Source of the DNA: JABMNT01 sp048262255
GTDB taxonomy: Bacteria > Pseudomonadota > Alphaproteobacteria > Rhodospirillales > Casp-alpha2
Direction: 5' to 3'
Assembly (NCBI GenBank): GCA_048262255.1
Contig: JBLXFH010000001.1
Span: forward strand, 1,922,001 to 1,986,000
DNA length: 64,000 nt
Positions 63,024 through 64,000 of the stretch are shown one piece after another. How positions within the stretch are numbered: the first letter of the stretch is position 1; each line of letters starts with the position of its first letter. The notes beneath the pieces were generated by a model that saw only the letters and a list, made by a program, of their open reading frames with translations, ran no database searches and was not told the origin of the DNA. The position numbers were made by a program, and so were the translations under genes.

Positions 63024-64000
63024 CTAATGGGCCCTTTCGATACAAAAATCGATCAGGTCGTTGAAAATGGTTTTGAGGGGCCCTTCTTCGAAGATGCCCA
63101 GTGAATCGCGGGCAATGGCGCCGTAATGTCGGGCCCGCGCAACGGAGTCCGTAAGGGCCCGGTGTTTTCCCATGAGATGCAGGGCATGGGCGAAATCATC
63201 TTCAGTCTGATCCAGATCTTCCAGCGTACGACGCCAGAATTTCCGCTCCTCTTCATCGCCACGCCGAAAAGCCAAAACCACGGGCAGGGAAATCTTGCCT
63301 TCCTTGAAGTCGTCACCAATGGATTTTCCCAATGTGGCCTGTTTGGCGGAATAATCGAGAACATCGTCAATGAGTTGGAAGGCGATGCCCAGGTTCATGC
63401 CATAGGATTCAAGCGCATCTTCCTCAACGCGCGGGCGTTCGGCGACAACGGCGCCAATCCGGCAGGCTGCGGCAAACAACTGTGCGGTTTTCGCCTTGAT
63501 CACTTCCAGATACGTATCTTCACTGGTTTCCGTGTCGTTGGTGGTCATCAATTGCAGGACTTCGCCCTCGGCAATAACCGAAGAGGCATGTGACAGGATA
63601 CGCAAGACATCCAGCGAGCCGTCCTCAATCATCAGTTCAAAGGCGCGGCTGAACAGAAAATCACCGACCAGAACGCTGGCCTGATTGCCAAACAGGGCAT
63701 TCGCCGATTCCTGGCCGCGGCGCAGATCGCTCTCATCAACCACATCGTCATGTAAGAGGGTTGCCGTGTGGATAAACTCGACACAGGTCGCCAACGCCAC
63801 CTGTCGCTCCCCCTGATAACCGCATAACTGGGCAGCACCCAAAGTCAGCAACGGTCTTAACCGCTTGCCGCCGGCGGCAATGATATGCCCGGCCAGTTGC
63901 GGGATCAGCGGAACCTGTGATTCCATGCGGCGCAAAATCAAACGATTCACCGCTTTCAGATCATCGGCCACATAGTTGGTGAGGGCATCCAGCGATGACT
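63024..64000 (-). CDS. ispB: polyprenyl diphosphate synthase (octaprenyl/decaprenyl type), N-terminus outside window
   Basis: The enzyme extends FPP with isopentenyl diphosphate to make the ubiquinone side chain. It has the first Asp-rich motif LLHDDVVDESDLRRG and the second FQLIDDVLDYSA, with GGKRLRPLL for substrate binding. The reading frame stays open to the window end (upstream residues SLDALTNYVADD are also family-like), so the GTG at 63971 is not the true start. A quinone role is inferred; chain length is not decided by sequence here. Confidence 0.94.
   Translation of the reverse strand, partial: SSLDALTNYVADDLKAVNRLILRRMESQVPLIPQLAGHIIAAGGKRLRPLLTLGAAQLCGYQGERQVALATCVEFIHTATLLHDDVVDESDLRRGQESANALFGNQASVLVGDFLFSRAFELMIEDGSLDVLRILSHASSVIAEGEVLQLMTTNDTETSEDTYLEVIKAKTAQLFAAACRIGAVVAERPRVEEDALESYGMNLGIAFQLIDDVLDYSAKQATLGKSIGDDFKEGKISLPVVLAFRRGDEEERKFWRRTLEDLDQTEDDFAHALHLMGKHRALTDSVARARHYGAIARDSLGIFEEGPLKTIFNDLIDFCIERAH

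Overview
The window is a gene-dense piece of an alphaproteobacterial chromosome. It looks like a Rhodospirillales/Sneathiellales-type, probably marine, organism. This placement is inferred from a full alphaproteobacterial mra/fts/mur order, an FtsZ with a very long C-terminal linker, a split ATP synthase (F0 genes atpI-B-E-F'-F without F1 genes), a TAXI-type TRAP transporter with universal stress protein, and DciA rather than a DnaC-type helicase loader. No insertion sequence, prophage or CRISPR array is visible.

Region 1 (1-7.9 kb): a mixed metabolic stretch. It holds the tail of a 2-hydroxyacid dehydrogenase, a class II aldolase with an FAD oxidoreductase, a DUF3750 protein, a TerB/J-domain co-chaperone with an AmpD-like amidase, an HpcH/HpaI aldolase, RNase P RNA (rnpB), and DUF1801, AhpD-like and DUF2161 genes. 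Three convergent pairs here overlap by only 4 nt and share stop-codon bases.

Region 2 (7.9-27.0 kb): the division/cell-wall cluster mraZ-rsmH-ftsL-ftsI-murE-murF-mraY-murD-ftsW-murG-murC-murB-ddl-ftsQ-ftsA-ftsZ. It is packed with overlaps or gaps of at most 14 nt, except for 136 nt between ftsA and ftsZ. That gap is exactly filled by a 46-codon ORF with its own strong Shine-Dalgarno and a duplicated PHWGG motif; I regard this as the most novel item. Upstream of mraZ are six CCCAT repeats on a 10-11 bp period, a likely MraZ operator.

Region 3 (27.0-36.0 kb): a VOC/WYL-regulator/YjbR trio separates ftsZ from lpxC. Then come a terminator, bamD behind its own extended -10 promoter, recN, ligA and a fumarylacetoacetate-hydrolase-family gene.

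Region 4 (36.0-42.7 kb): a minus-strand operon for a polyamine-type ABC importer (ATPase, Tat-exported binding protein, two permeases) plus an Asp/Glu/hydantoin racemase and a GNAT acetyltransferase. It diverges from a FadR-type GntR regulator, with a palindromic operator candidate between them.

Region 5 (42.7-51.8 kb): F0 ATP synthase genes, smc, a DsbA-family protein and dciA on the minus strand, then mutY and a convergent apt.

Region 6 (52.0-64.0 kb): a membrane-anchored heptad-repeat/OmpA-like protein overlapping a class III aminotransferase, a TAXI-TRAP transporter with UspA, a cytochrome c, an orphan membrane-anchored DctP-like binding protein, malate synthase G behind a strong sigma70-type promoter, tRNA-Pro(CGG) and a polyprenyl diphosphate synthase cut by the window end.
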